Under the pieces are notes generated by a model that saw only the letters and a list, made by a program, of their open reading frames with translations, searched no databases and had not been told where the DNA came from. A DNA stretch of 51,243 nucleotides from Gammaproteobacteria bacterium (GTDB lineage: Bacteria; Pseudomonadota; Gammaproteobacteria; Burkholderiales; Burkholderiaceae_B): positions 1 to 51,243 of the forward strand of contig JAURJT010000027.1 of NCBI GenBank assembly GCA_030832095.1, read 5' to 3'. The translations under genes and the position numbers were made by a program. This document shows, in pieces, positions 10,475-19,031 of this stretch. Every line of letters starts with the position of its first letter. Within the stretch, counting starts at the first letter, position 1.

Positions 10475-11107
10475 ATGGCATACGATCTCGACGAACAAGA
10501 ACAACTCGACCAACTACGTGCGTGGTGGGCTAAATACGGCACGATGATTTTGACTGTGTTGGTGGTTGCCATGGCTGCGTTAGGCGGTTGGCGTGGCTGG
10601 CAATGGTACGAAACCAGCAAGTCTGTGCAGGCACGTGGCTATTTTGAGGCGCTTGAAGAGGCCGGTCGCCAGCAGGGTGACGAATCGATTGCCCGTATCA
10701 ACGCGGCGATGCAAACCTTGCGCTCAGAGTTCGGTACTACCGATTATGCGGCGCGTGGTGCGTTAGTCGCGGCTTCAGCGTTAGCCTCGCGTAATGAACT
10801 GCAGGCGGCGCGTTCGCAACTCGAATGGCTAGCTCAAACCAAAGACCCGGCGCTGCTGCCAGTGGCTAAGCTGCGTCTGGCCGGCATTCTGCTTGAACAA
10901 AAAGAATTTGACGCGGCTTTGGTGCAACTGACTGATCCGCCTACGCCTTTTGTTGGGCTCTATGCAGATCGCAGGGGCGATGTGTTGGCAGCACAGGGTA
11001 AAGGGGCCGCTGCCCGCGAAGCCTGGACGCAAGCGGTTGAGGCGTTGGGCGTGGCGCATCCGTTAACCCCAGTCGTCAAGCTTAAGCTCGATGCGCTTGG
11101 TGCGTGA
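10475..11107 (+). CDS. YfgM-type membrane-anchored TPR protein
   Basis: A 210-residue protein with a cytosolic N-terminus (MAYDLDEQEQLDQLRAWWAK), one transmembrane helix at about residues 22-44 and a periplasmic part with TPR-like helical repeats rich in Ala/Leu. This architecture and the position between hisS and bamB match YfgM (UPF0070), an ancillary partner of the SecYEG translocon and of periplasmic chaperone PpiD in E. coli. The role here is by homology. Just after the stop, 11143-11165 (AACTTGATGCGCTCGGAGCATAA) closely repeats the gene's own last codons (AGCTCGATGCGCTTGGTGCGTGA), a small local duplication before bamB. Confidence 0.85.
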   Translation: MAYDLDEQEQLDQLRAWWAKYGTMILTVLVVAMAALGGWRGWQWYETSKSVQARGYFEALEEAGRQQGDESIARINAAMQTLRSEFGTTDYAARGALVAASALASRNELQAARSQLEWLAQTKDPALLPVAKLRLAGILLEQKEFDAALVQLTDPPTPFVGLYADRRGDVLAAQGKGAAAREAWTQAVEALGVAHPLTPVVKLKLDALGA

Positions 11108-11167
11108 CGCGGTGCCCGCCTTTTCTGAATTAGTCATATTTAAACTTGATGCGCTCGGAGCATAACG

Positions 11168-12325
11168 ATGTCTTTATTGTTTAACGCCAAGTGGGTTCGT
11201 TTCGTCTGGTTATCGGCTTTGCTGTCGGCCCTGACGGGTTGCGCGCTGTGGACCGGTGACGATGGCCGCTATAACCCGACGCCGTTAACTGAATACAAGT
11301 CTGGGCTCTCGGCAAGTATCGCCTGGAAAGCGCAGATTGGTAAGGGTTCTGGAATCGGGTTTGTTCCAGAGGTCATTGGTTCGATTGTGTATGCGGCCGC
11401 TGCGGATGGTTCAGTTGGTAAGTTTGATCTTGCTTCGGGTGCCCCAGTCTGGGTGGCCAAGGTCGATAAGAAATTATTGGCTGGCGTCGGTAGCGATAGC
11501 AAAACAACGGCTGTTGTGACCTCGGATGGCACGGTGGTGGCACTTGACGATAATGGGCAGATCAAATGGCGCACGAAAGCCACGAGTGAAGTCACGGTGC
11601 CACCAGTCGTTGGGGTGGGTGTGGTCGTGGTTCGAAGTGGTGACTACCGAGTCCAGGCGTTTAATGCTGAAACTGGCGAACGAATCTGGAGCGTCCAGCG
11701 TCCGGGTCCAGCGCTTGCCCTGCGTGCACCAGCGCGCATGCTGTTGCTTGAGGGCTTAGTGATCAGCGCGATCCCTGGCGGCAAACTCATTGCGATTAAC
11801 GCCGTGTCGGGTGATGTGCAGTGGGAGGGTACGGTTGCACTGCCTAAAGGCTCAACTGATCTTGAGCGCGTGAATGACGTGGTTGGCTTGCCCGCACTCT
11901 CCGGAACATTGTTATGTGCGGTGGCCTTTCAAGGTCGTGTGATCTGTTTTGATATTGCCGCAGGCGGCCGAACCGTCTGGGCCAAAGATTTTTCGAGTTC
12001 GGTGGGCTTAGGGATTGACGCGACGCAACTGTATGTGCCAAATGAGCATGATGCGATTTCGGCGTATGGTCTGAAAAATGGTGGTTTGGCTTGGCGCCAA
12101 GATGCCTTGCGTAATCGCAAACTTACCAGCCCCGCGGTCTTGCCTGGTGCTGTTGCGGTTGGCGATCTTGCTGGCTTTGTGCATTTCTTGTCACCGACTG
12201 ATGGTCAGTTACTCGCTCGTATTCTCGTTGGGGGCGGTGCTATTCAAGCGCCGCTCGTCTCGACCCCGCAAGGTATTCTCGTGCAGTCGGGCGATGGCCT
12301 GCTTGTTTCAATTAGGTTGAACTAA
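11168..12325 (+). CDS. bamB: outer membrane protein assembly factor BamB
   Basis: A lipoprotein subunit of the BAM complex that inserts beta-barrel proteins in the outer membrane. A signal peptide ends in the lipobox LTGC with Cys25 as the lipidated residue. The rest is a repeated PQQ-like beta-propeller: blades are visible as GKFDLASGAPVW, VVALDDNGQIKWR, AFNAETGERIWS, AINAVSGDVQWE and AYGLKNGGLAW. The length of 385 residues is normal. der begins 3 bases after the stop, so the two are co-transcribed. Confidence 0.94.
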   Translation: MSLLFNAKWVRFVWLSALLSALTGCALWTGDDGRYNPTPLTEYKSGLSASIAWKAQIGKGSGIGFVPEVIGSIVYAAAADGSVGKFDLASGAPVWVAKVDKKLLAGVGSDSKTTAVVTSDGTVVALDDNGQIKWRTKATSEVTVPPVVGVGVVVVRSGDYRVQAFNAETGERIWSVQRPGPALALRAPARMLLLEGLVISAIPGGKLIAINAVSGDVQWEGTVALPKGSTDLERVNDVVGLPALSGTLLCAVAFQGRVICFDIAAGGRTVWAKDFSSSVGLGIDATQLYVPNEHDAISAYGLKNGGLAWRQDALRNRKLTSPAVLPGAVAVGDLAGFVHFLSPTDGQLLARILVGGGAIQAPLVSTPQGILVQSGDGLLVSIRLN

Positions 12326-12328
12326 TTC

Positions 12329-13729
12329 GTGTCACTTAAACCTGTCGTCGCCCTGGTTGGACGTCCAAACGTTGGTAAATCAACGCTCTTTAATCGTCTA
12401 ACCCGTTCGCGCGCGGCATTAGTCGCTGACTTCTCTGGTTTGACGCGCGACCGCCATTACGGCGAAGGGCGTGTAGGAGACAAGCCCTTCATTGTGGTGG
12501 ATACCGGCGGTTTTGAGCCTGTTGCCAAAACGGGTATCTTGCACCAGATGGCTCGGCAAACTAAGCAGGCGATTGCCGAGGCCGACGTCGTCATTTTCTT
12601 GGTCGACGCCCGCGCAGGATTAAACGCTCACGACCATGACATTGGCCGCTTGCTTCGTAAACTCGGTCAACGCGCGGTCTTGTGCGTAAACAAGGCCGAA
12701 GGCATGGCGCACGGCAGTGCAATTGCTGAGTTTCACGAGCTCGGTCTGGGTCAGCCTTATGCGATTTCGGCTGCCCACGGTGATGGTATTGCTGATTTGA
12801 TTGAGCATGCCCTTGAGGGGCTTGGGCAAGAGCCCGAACTTGAAGACTACGACGCCGATGACGCCGAGCCAAGCGCAGAGGCACTTAAAAGCGATTTTTT
12901 TGAACCCGTCGAGGTGGTGGATCATCGCATTAAGCTTGCGATTGTCGGCCGCCCAAACGTGGGTAAGTCAACGCTGATTAACACCTTTCTGGGCGAAGAG
13001 CGCGTGATTGCGTTTGATATGCCAGGTACCACGCGCGATGCAATTGAAATTGAGTTTGATCGTGGCGGCAAAAAATACACATTGATCGACACGGCCGGTT
13101 TGCGTAAGCGCGGCAAAGTGTTTGAGGCGATTGAAAAATTTTCGGTGATTAAAACCTTGCAAGCCATTGAGGCGAGCAACGTGGTGTTATTGATGATTGA
13201 TGCCCAGCAAGAGGTCTCAGACCAAGACGCCCACATCGCCGGCTTTATCCTTGAAACAGGTCGGGCGTTGGTGGTGGCTATCAATAAATGGGATGGCCTC
13301 GATAGCGAGCAACGCGAGCGGATTCAACGTGAGTTTGATCGTAAGTTACGCTTTTTGTCGTTTGCTCGGCAGCACACGATTTCGGCGTTGCGCGGGCAGG
13401 GTGTCAATGCGGTGCTCAAGTCAGTGAATCTGGCGCACGCTGCGGCGTTTACCAAACTGTCGACGCCTCGCCTGACCCGCGAGTTGCAAGCGGCGGTTGA
13501 GCAGCAACCTCCGCCACGCAAAGGCATTTTCAGGCCCAAAATGCGTTACGCGCACCAAGGGGGGCAAAATCCTCCTCTCATTATTGTGCACGGTAATGCG
13601 CTTGATGCGATCTCCGATTCGTACCGTCGCTATCTTGAAGGTCGCTTTCGTGACGCGTTTGAGCTTGCTGGTACGCCGTTGCGCATTGAGTTCAAGTCTT
13701 CATTTAATCCTTACGCTGACAATAATTAA
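12329..13729 (+). CDS. der: ribosome biogenesis GTPase Der (EngA)
   Basis: An essential tandem GTPase acting in 50S subunit maturation. Two complete G domains are visible: P-loops GRPNVGKST at residues 11-19 and again from residue 207, each followed by DTGG/DTAG and NKAE/NKWD base-recognition motifs. The acidic linker ([14 protein letters not shown]) precedes the second domain, and a KH-like C-terminal domain ends in the expected [15 protein letters not shown]. The start is GTG at 12329, 3 bases after bamB. The length of 466 residues is within the family range. Confidence 0.97.
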   Translation: MSLKPVVALVGRPNVGKSTLFNRLTRSRAALVADFSGLTRDRHYGEGRVGDKPFIVVDTGGFEPVAKTGILHQMARQTKQAIAEADVVIFLVDARAGLNAHDHDIGRLLRKLGQRAVLCVNKAEGMAHGSAIAEFHELGLGQPYAISAAHGDGIADLIEHALEGLGQEPELEDYDADDAEPSAEALKSDFFEPVEVVDHRIKLAIVGRPNVGKSTLINTFLGEERVIAFDMPGTTRDAIEIEFDRGGKKYTLIDTAGLRKRGKVFEAIEKFSVIKTLQAIEASNVVLLMIDAQQEVSDQDAHIAGFILETGRALVVAINKWDGLDSEQRERIQREFDRKLRFLSFARQHTISALRGQGVNAVLKSVNLAHAAAFTKLSTPRLTRELQAAVEQQPPPRKGIFRPKMRYAHQGGQNPPLIIVHGNALDAISDSYRRYLEGRFRDAFELAGTPLRIEFKSSFNPYADNN

Positions 13730-13734
13730 GCCTC

Positions 13735-14886
13735 ATGAGTCGTTTCTGGAACAAACTGGTTGCCACCCTTGACCCCTACGTGCCGGGTGAGCAGCCCCGC
13801 ATCCAAAATCTTGTGAAGCTCAACACCAACGAGCACCCCTACGGCCCGTCACCCAAGGTGCTGGCCGCGATTGCGGCGCATACCAACGACAGCTTGCGTC
13901 TTTACCCTGATCCTACCGCCTTGGTGTTGCGCCAGGCGATTGCCAAGCGTTTTGGCTTGACACCCGAGCACGTGTTTGTGGGTAATGGGTCAGACGAGGT
14001 TCTGGGCCATGCGTTTCATGCCTTGCTTAAACAAGATTCCCCCGTTTGGTTTCCAGATATCACCTATAGCTTTTATCCCGTGTATTGCGGCTTGTATCAA
14101 ATCAAGTTTCGTGCGATTCCTTTGGACGAACGCTTTAAAGTTTTGGTTAACGACTACCTGCCAGATGCTGTCGTTCAGGTTGCTCTCGATTCAGTGGGTG
14201 GTGCGGCGAATCGTTCGGCGGCTGCTAGCCCGCGCGCTTCAGTCGCTGAGCGCGCCGGTGGGATCATTTTTCCGAACCCCAATGCGCCCACGGGCTGTGC
14301 CAACCCGCTTACCGAGGTCGAGCAAATCATTGCGGCCAACCCAGATATCGTGGTGGTGGTAGACGAAGCCTATGTAGATTTTGGTGCGCAAACTGCTGCA
14401 ACGCTCGTTGAAAAATATCCGAATCTGTTGGTGGTGCACACGCTGTCAAAATCGCGTTCGCTGGCTGGCTTGCGTGTGGGCTATGCCTTGGGTCACCCAG
14501 ACCTTATTCAGGGCTTAGATCGCGTCAAAAATAGTTTTAATTCGTATCCGCTTGATAACCTGGCTTTAGCCGGTGCCACTGCGGCAATTGAAGACGAAGC
14601 GTATTTTGAAGCCAGCCGAAACGCAGTGATTCGTACCCGCGACGCACTAACCACTGGGTTGCAAGACCTAGGGTTTGAAGTGTTGCCCTCAGCGGCCAAT
14701 TTCGTGTTTGCGCGGCGGCCTGGTCACAAAGGGGCAGACCTAGCCTCTGGCTTGCGGGCAAAAAACATTATTGTTCGGCACTTTAATAAGCCGCGCATTG
14801 CTGATTTTTTACGCATCACGGTCGGAACCGACGAGCAGTGCGCGCAGTTGTTAACCGCTTGTCGCGAGCTAGTAGTGGGTCAGTGA
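13735..14886 (+). CDS. hisC: histidinol-phosphate aminotransferase
   Basis: A PLP-dependent class I/II aminotransferase that converts imidazole acetol phosphate to histidinol phosphate. Features are [13 protein letters not shown], the NPNAPTG substrate/PLP motif, VDEAYVDFG and the PLP lysine Lys239 in [13 protein letters not shown]. The 383 residues include an Ala/Ser/Arg-rich insertion of about 25 residues (near 147-172, around [15 protein letters not shown]) between the cofactor domain strands, which lengthens it compared with typical HisC (about 350-365). It starts 5 bases after der. A 354-base gap then separates it from hfq. Confidence 0.93.
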   Translation: MSRFWNKLVATLDPYVPGEQPRIQNLVKLNTNEHPYGPSPKVLAAIAAHTNDSLRLYPDPTALVLRQAIAKRFGLTPEHVFVGNGSDEVLGHAFHALLKQDSPVWFPDITYSFYPVYCGLYQIKFRAIPLDERFKVLVNDYLPDAVVQVALDSVGGAANRSAAASPRASVAERAGGIIFPNPNAPTGCANPLTEVEQIIAANPDIVVVVDEAYVDFGAQTAATLVEKYPNLLVVHTLSKSRSLAGLRVGYALGHPDLIQGLDRVKNSFNSYPLDNLALAGATAAIEDEAYFEASRNAVIRTRDALTTGLQDLGFEVLPSAANFVFARRPGHKGADLASGLRAKNIIVRHFNKPRIADFLRITVGTDEQCAQLLTACRELVVGQ

Positions 14887-15240
14887 GCCGTATCCTCAGT
14901 TGATCGAGGCCGCGTTGGGTCAGTCGTAGAGTCTGATGTCTGCTCAACTGACCAAATGACTAACGATTGGCATGTCATTGGGATACCTCAATCTTGACGA
15001 GTGATGTCTGCGTCGCTTGCTGAATTGGTAACCAATTTTTTGACTCGATTGAGTCAAGTGCACTCAATTATTTCGACTTTGTTTGATAAATCGTAACCAA
15101 ATGTTTTGCCCTTGCAGTTGGTACGGGTAAAGCGCTAGCGAAGCCTTAGGAAACCCTGTAGAGTGGTGCTCTTGGATTGGAAAACATGCATATTTTTGCA
15201 AAAGCCCAATTCGTACCACCGCAACATACGGAGCCTGCCA
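14887..15240 (+). other. hisC-hfq intergenic region, upstream region of hfq
   Basis: No gene is seen in these 354 bases. They hold several short inverted repeats: AATTGG-TAA-CCAATT followed by T's (15023-15040, a weak terminator candidate for hisC) and GACTC-GATT-GAGTC directly after it. The hfq promoter should lie here, but no convincing -35/-10 pair can be named. The ribosome binding site CGGAG (15228-15232) precedes the hfq ATG by 8 bases. Confidence 0.5.
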
Positions 15241-15501
15241 ATGAGCAATAAAGGACAAACCCTGCAAGACCCATTTCTAAACGCTTTGCGTAAAGAACAC
15301 ATTCCTGTTTCCATTTATCTGGTAAATGGGATCAAACTTCAAGGTCAAGTCGAATCCTTTGATCAGTACGTTGTGTTACTTCGTAACACCGTGACTCAAA
15401 TGGTTTACAAGCACGCCATTTCAACTGTGGTGCCTGCGCGTGCGGTCACACTGCCTACCGATGGCGCTGCCGAAGTTGGCGCAGACGCCGCTGCCGAATA
15501 A
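15241..15501 (+). CDS. hfq: RNA chaperone Hfq
   Basis: The hexameric Sm-like RNA chaperone that pairs small RNAs with mRNAs. It has 86 residues starting [20 protein letters not shown]; Sm1 is in [20 protein letters not shown] and Sm2 in [12 protein letters not shown]. The C-terminal tail is short and Ala/Glu-rich. A frame extending upstream to 15163 is rejected because the family start is sharply defined and CGGAG precedes this ATG. It lies upstream of hflX-hflK-hflC, the classical hfq operon order. Confidence 0.97.
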   Translation: MSNKGQTLQDPFLNALRKEHIPVSIYLVNGIKLQGQVESFDQYVVLLRNTVTQMVYKHAISTVVPARAVTLPTDGAAEVGADAAAE

Positions 15502-15547
15502 TCGGTTCGCGATATTTCGGTCTTTTTCACCCTTTGTTTGTTTCAGC

Positions 15548-15575
15548 ACACAAGACATGCTTGCATGTCTTGTGT
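15548..15575 (+). promoter_or_regulatory. perfect hairpin just before the hflX start
   Basis: A perfect inverted repeat with 12-13-bp arms (ACACAAGACATGC and GCATGTCTTGTGT) and a 2-4-base loop. It ends 9 bases before the hflX ATG at 15585, next to its weak ribosome binding site (GGTG at 15577-15580). No T-run follows, so it is not a standard terminator. It could reduce hflX translation, mark an RNA processing site between hfq and hflX, or bind a dimeric regulator. Confidence 0.75.
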
Positions 15576-15584
15576 TGGTGACTT

Positions 15585-16691
15585 ATGCGCGCGCTAATCA
15601 TCAGTGTTGATTTGGGTGCTCCAGATTATCTGGCGCATGCGCAAGAATTCGATATGCTAGCCAAGGGTGCGGGTGCGCAGGTGGTGGCGACCTTGGTTGC
15701 GCGTCGCCAGCGACCTGATGCAGCCTACTTCATTGGTTCGGGTAAGGTGCAAGAGGGTGTCTTGCTCGCACAAGAGCTCGAGGCTGAGGTCATTTTGTTT
15801 GATCAGCCGTTATCTCCTGCTCAACAACGTAATCTCGAACGCCAGTTCAATTTGCGCGTGGTCGATCGCGTTGCTTTGATTTTGGATATTTTTGCGTTAC
15901 GTGCCAAAAGCCATGAGGGTAAGTTACAGGTTGAGCTGGCGCAGTTGCAGCATCTGTCAACCCGACTGACGCGCATGTGGTCTCACCTTGAGCGTCAACG
16001 CGGCGGTATCGGTATGCGCGGCCCCGGTGAGTCTCAACTTGAAATGGATCGCCGCATGATCGGCGCAAAAGTTCGCTTGCTACGCGAACGTCTTGAACGT
16101 GTGCAGCGTCAACGCACCACGCAGCGTCGCTCAAGGGTGCGCGGCGGCACCCTGTCGGTGTCGTTGGTGGGGTATACCAATGCGGGTAAATCAACTCTGT
16201 TTAATGCGATGACCCGGGCCGGCGCCTATGCAGCAGATCAGCTGTTCGCAACCCTCGATACCACTACACGGCGTGTGTGGATAGAGGGTGCGGGCCAAAT
16301 TACCCTTTCAGATACTGTGGGTTTTATTCGTGACTTACCGCTTACACTGATCGCCGCTTTTCGGGCAACGCTCGAAGAAGCGATTCAAGCCGATCTTTTA
16401 CTGCACGTGGTTGACGCGGCCAGCCCCCAGCGAGACGAACAAATTGCTGAGGTGGATAAGGTGTTGGTTGACATTGGTGCAGCCGAAATCCCACGTGTCA
16501 TGGTCTATAACAAGATCGATTTGGCAGCTCTTGACCCGCGCGTTGAGTCTGACCCGCATGGTACGATTTGCAGAGTATTTTTAAGTGCCCAGCAGCGGTT
16601 GGGGTTAGATGGTTTACGTAGTGCAATCAGTCAGTTTGCTTTAAATCTGGAAAATAATGCGACTTCTCTCCAAAATATTCAATCTCAATGA
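15585..16691 (+). CDS. hflX: ribosome-associated GTPase HflX
   Basis: HflX is a GTPase that binds and splits stalled 70S ribosomes, notably under heat stress. It has the N-terminal HflX domain (FIGSGKVQEG, LILDIFALRAKSHEGKLQVELAQL), the linker GGIGMRGPGESQLE, the P-loop GYTNAGKST (about residues 196-204), DTVGFIRDLP as G3 and NKID as G4. The length of 368 residues is near normal, with a short C-terminal end. The last 35 bases overlap the start of hflK in another frame. A strong hairpin lies just upstream. Confidence 0.95.
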   Translation: MRALIISVDLGAPDYLAHAQEFDMLAKGAGAQVVATLVARRQRPDAAYFIGSGKVQEGVLLAQELEAEVILFDQPLSPAQQRNLERQFNLRVVDRVALILDIFALRAKSHEGKLQVELAQLQHLSTRLTRMWSHLERQRGGIGMRGPGESQLEMDRRMIGAKVRLLRERLERVQRQRTTQRRSRVRGGTLSVSLVGYTNAGKSTLFNAMTRAGAYAADQLFATLDTTTRRVWIEGAGQITLSDTVGFIRDLPLTLIAAFRATLEEAIQADLLLHVVDAASPQRDEQIAEVDKVLVDIGAAEIPRVMVYNKIDLAALDPRVESDPHGTICRVFLSAQQRLGLDGLRSAISQFALNLENNATSLQNIQSQ

Positions 16692-17946
16692 TCCCGGTTG
16701 GGGTCGTGGGCAGGGCGGCAATGGCTCAGAGCCCCCTAAGCGTCCGCCCCAAGGAAACGGCCCACCAGATCTTGATCAAGTCTGGCGCGATTTTAATAAT
16801 CGCTTAGGCTCTTTGTTTGGTCGTGGTAACGGTGGCGGATCGCGCCCCAATCCCACGCCAGGCATGGGTGGCCCCACGCCACGCCAGTCAAAGATTGGCT
16901 TGAGCGTCATTGCGTTAGGTGCGGTGGCCTTGTGGCTGGGTAGCGGATTTTTTATCGTTCAAGAAGGTCAGGTTGCCGTTTTGACGCAGTTCGGTAAATA
17001 CAAAAGCACAGCGCAAGCTGGTTTTCAATGGCGTATCCCGGCTCCGATTCAAGGGCACGAGATGGTTAACATTTCTCAATTACGTACCTTTGAAGTCGGT
17101 TTTCGTGGCAATGCTCGTAATCGAGTGTTGTCTGAAGCGTTGATGTTGACTGAAGACGAAAACATCGTTGATGTTCAGTTTGTCGTGCAATATCGCCTGC
17201 GTGCCGATGGTGCGCCGGATTACATTTTCAAAACCAAAGACCCAGATGAGTCTGTGCGGCAAACTGCACAGGCTGCGATGCGTGAAGTGGTCGGTAAAAA
17301 GCCGATGGATAAAGTGTTGTACGAAGAGCGTGCGGCCATCGCGGTTGATGTACAAAAACTGATGCAGCAGATTCTCGATCGTTACAAAACCGGTATTCAG
17401 GTCAGTAGCGTTGCGATTCAAAACGTGCAGCCGCCCGAGCAAGTGCAGGCAGCCTTTGATGATGCGGTAAAAGCGGGGCAAGACTTAGATCGTCAAAAAA
17501 ATGAAGGTCAGGCCTATAGCAACCAGATTGTGCCAATGGCGGCTGGGCAAGCGTCGCGCATGCTTGAACAAGCCGAAGGTTATCGCGCACGGGTCGTGGG
17601 TACCGCTACGGGTGATGCTGCGCGTTTTGGTAGCGTCTTGGCCGAGTACAACAAGGCCCCCGATGTGATTCGCGAGCGGATGTATCTTGAAACCATGCAA
17701 CAAATGTTTGCCAATGCTAGCAAGGTGCTGATTGACACCAAGGGCTCAAACAATATGTTGTATTTACCGCTCGACAAGATCACCCAGCAAGCGGCGCAAG
17801 ATCCCTCTCGTGCTGCTTCGGGCTCACCAATGTCTACGGGGGTGCCTGTGATACCTCCGATGCCAATGCCTGGTGCGACAACGCCCGCACGCCCCGCGGC
17901 GTCCGGTTCACCTAACTCACTGACGCGCGATCGCGGCAGTCGCTAA
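16657..17946 (+). CDS. hflK: FtsH protease modulator HflK
   Basis: HflK and HflC form the SPFH-domain complex that encloses FtsH in the inner membrane and restrains its proteolysis. A Gly/Pro/Asn-rich cytosolic N-terminus (NLNDPGWGRGQGGNG) precedes one transmembrane helix around residues 83-103 and the SPFH/band 7 domain (QEGQVAVLTQFGKY onward), then a coiled coil and a Pro-rich tail. 429 residues. The chosen ATG at 16657 overlaps hflX by 35 bases; it is preferred because MRLLSKIFNLNDPGWGRG is a family-like start and a later start would remove it. hflC follows after 14 bases. Confidence 0.94.
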   Translation: MRLLSKIFNLNDPGWGRGQGGNGSEPPKRPPQGNGPPDLDQVWRDFNNRLGSLFGRGNGGGSRPNPTPGMGGPTPRQSKIGLSVIALGAVALWLGSGFFIVQEGQVAVLTQFGKYKSTAQAGFQWRIPAPIQGHEMVNISQLRTFEVGFRGNARNRVLSEALMLTEDENIVDVQFVVQYRLRADGAPDYIFKTKDPDESVRQTAQAAMREVVGKKPMDKVLYEERAAIAVDVQKLMQQILDRYKTGIQVSSVAIQNVQPPEQVQAAFDDAVKAGQDLDRQKNEGQAYSNQIVPMAAGQASRMLEQAEGYRARVVGTATGDAARFGSVLAEYNKAPDVIRERMYLETMQQMFANASKVLIDTKGSNNMLYLPLDKITQQAAQDPSRAASGSPMSTGVPVIPPMPMPGATTPARPAASGSPNSLTRDRGSR

Positions 17947-17960
17947 GCAGAGGACAGATC

Positions 17961-18833
17961 ATGAAAAGATTATTTCCCCTGTTGATCGCATTGATCATCG
18001 GCCTCATTGCATTGTCTTCTTCTGTGTTTATCGTGCGCGAGCGCGATTACGCGGTTGTGTTTGCCTTGGGTGAAGTCAAAAAAGTTGTCTCAGAGCCAGG
18101 TTTGTATTTCAAACTACCGCCTCCGTTACAAAACGTCGTCACGCTTGATCGTCGCTTATTAACGATTGATGCGCAAGACGCCGAGCGTATTCAAACGTCT
18201 GAAAAGAAGAATCTGTTGATCGACTCATTCGTCAAGTGGCGTATCGCTGATCCTAAGCTTTACTATGTAACCTTTGGTGGTAACGAACGTGCTGCCCGAG
18301 AGCGCTTGCAGGCGCAAATTCGTGATGCACTGAACGCCTCAGTCAACATCCGTACTGTGAAAGACGTGGTGTCGCTTGAGCGTGAAGTCATCATGAACGA
18401 AGTGCTCTCAAACGTGGTGAAGCGCGCTGAAGTGTTGGGTGTGCAAATTGTCGATGTGCGGCTAAAGCGCATTGAGTTTGCCCCTGAAATTTCTGAGTCG
18501 GTTTACCGTCGGATGGAATCCGAGCGTCTGCGCGTGGCCAACGAGGCGCGTTCAATCGGTGCAGCTGAAAGCGAAAAAATCCGTGCCGAAGCTGACCGTA
18601 AACGCGAGCAAATCGTGGCTGAGGCCTACGGCCGCGCTCAAGCCATCATGGGTGAGGGCGATGCTGTCGCCGCAGGCATCTACGCGAAAGCCTATGGCGC
18701 GAACTTAGACTTTTATAGCTTTTATAAAAGCCTAGAGGGTTACCGTGCGGCCTTTGGCAAGCAGGGCGATGTCCTGGTAGTCGACCCAACGTCAGACTTT
18801 TTCAGGTATTTAAAATCGTCTTCTGGCAAATAG
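17961..18833 (+). CDS. hflC: FtsH protease modulator HflC
   Basis: The partner of HflK. 290 residues with an N-terminal membrane anchor (LFPLLIALIIGLIALSSSVF), the band 7/SPFH domain (VRERDYAVVFALGEVKKVV) and the conserved coiled-coil segment AESEKIRAEADRKREQIVAEAY. It ends in the typical FFRYLK. GAGGACAG before the ATG provides a ribosome binding site. Its TAG stop (18831-18833) is the start of the first copy of a tandem hairpin repeat. The small DUF2065 gene that often follows hflC in related bacteria is not present. Confidence 0.95.
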   Translation: MKRLFPLLIALIIGLIALSSSVFIVRERDYAVVFALGEVKKVVSEPGLYFKLPPPLQNVVTLDRRLLTIDAQDAERIQTSEKKNLLIDSFVKWRIADPKLYYVTFGGNERAARERLQAQIRDALNASVNIRTVKDVVSLEREVIMNEVLSNVVKRAEVLGVQIVDVRLKRIEFAPEISESVYRRMESERLRVANEARSIGAAESEKIRAEADRKREQIVAEAYGRAQAIMGEGDAVAAGIYAKAYGANLDFYSFYKSLEGYRAAFGKQGDVLVVDPTSDFFRYLKSSSGK

Positions 18834-18909
18834 TCACTGGGCGTCCTCTGAACTGAGGGCGTAACAGAAAAATAGTCACTGACCGGCCTCGGTACTGAGG
18901 CCGTAACAG
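18830..18909 (+). repeat. two tandem 38-bp hairpin repeats after hflC
   Basis: Copy 1 (18830-18867) and copy 2 (18872-18909) share the frame ATAGTCACTG...ACTGAG...CGTAACAG and are separated by four A's. Each has a 7-bp stem, but the stem bases differ while pairing is kept: CGTCCTC/GAGGGCG (one G-T pair) in copy 1 and CGGCCTC/GAGGCCG in copy 2. Copy 1 overlaps the hflC stop codon. They could act as a processing or protective 3' structure, or be a short repetitive element. Confidence 0.8.
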
Positions 18910-18924
18910 TGTTGCCATAATAGG

Positions 18925-18930
18925 TATAAT
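18925..18930 (+). promoter_or_regulatory. consensus -10 box upstream of hisZ
   Basis: A perfect TATAAT just after the tandem hairpins, about 100 bases before the hisZ start. No strong -35 is at 17 bases; TTGCCA (18912-18917) is too close. A transcript from here would begin near 18937 and run into the hairpin at 18958. Confidence 0.45.
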
Positions 18931-18957
18931 ACGATGTAAGCTTTAACGATTGTTCTG

Positions 18958-18991
18958 GCGGCTTGCCGGGCTTACGCCCCAAGCCGCTTTT
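18958..18991 (+). terminator. terminator-like hairpin in hisZ leader
   Basis: The arms GCGGCTTG (18958-18965) and CAAGCCGC (18980-18987) pair perfectly, with an inner GGGC-TTAC-GCCC stem and a two-C bulge, and TTTT follows. This has the form of an intrinsic terminator. It may end the hflC transcript or attenuate the TATAAT-driven transcript before hisZ. The right inner arm (CGCCC) can also pair with GGGCG at 18997-19001, which would open the hairpin. Confidence 0.6.
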
Positions 18992-19031
18992 CGTTTGGGC
19001 GACACTTTTTAAACTTTTAGTTGCAATCCCT

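Noticed and set aside
15163..15240. 26-codon N-terminal extension of Hfq
   Set aside because: Hfq starts sharply at MSNKGQ, preceded by CGGAG; the upstream frame has no ribosome binding site.
18963..19031. 23-codon extension of HisZ
   Set aside because: It would begin inside a terminator-like hairpin and is not shared with the family.
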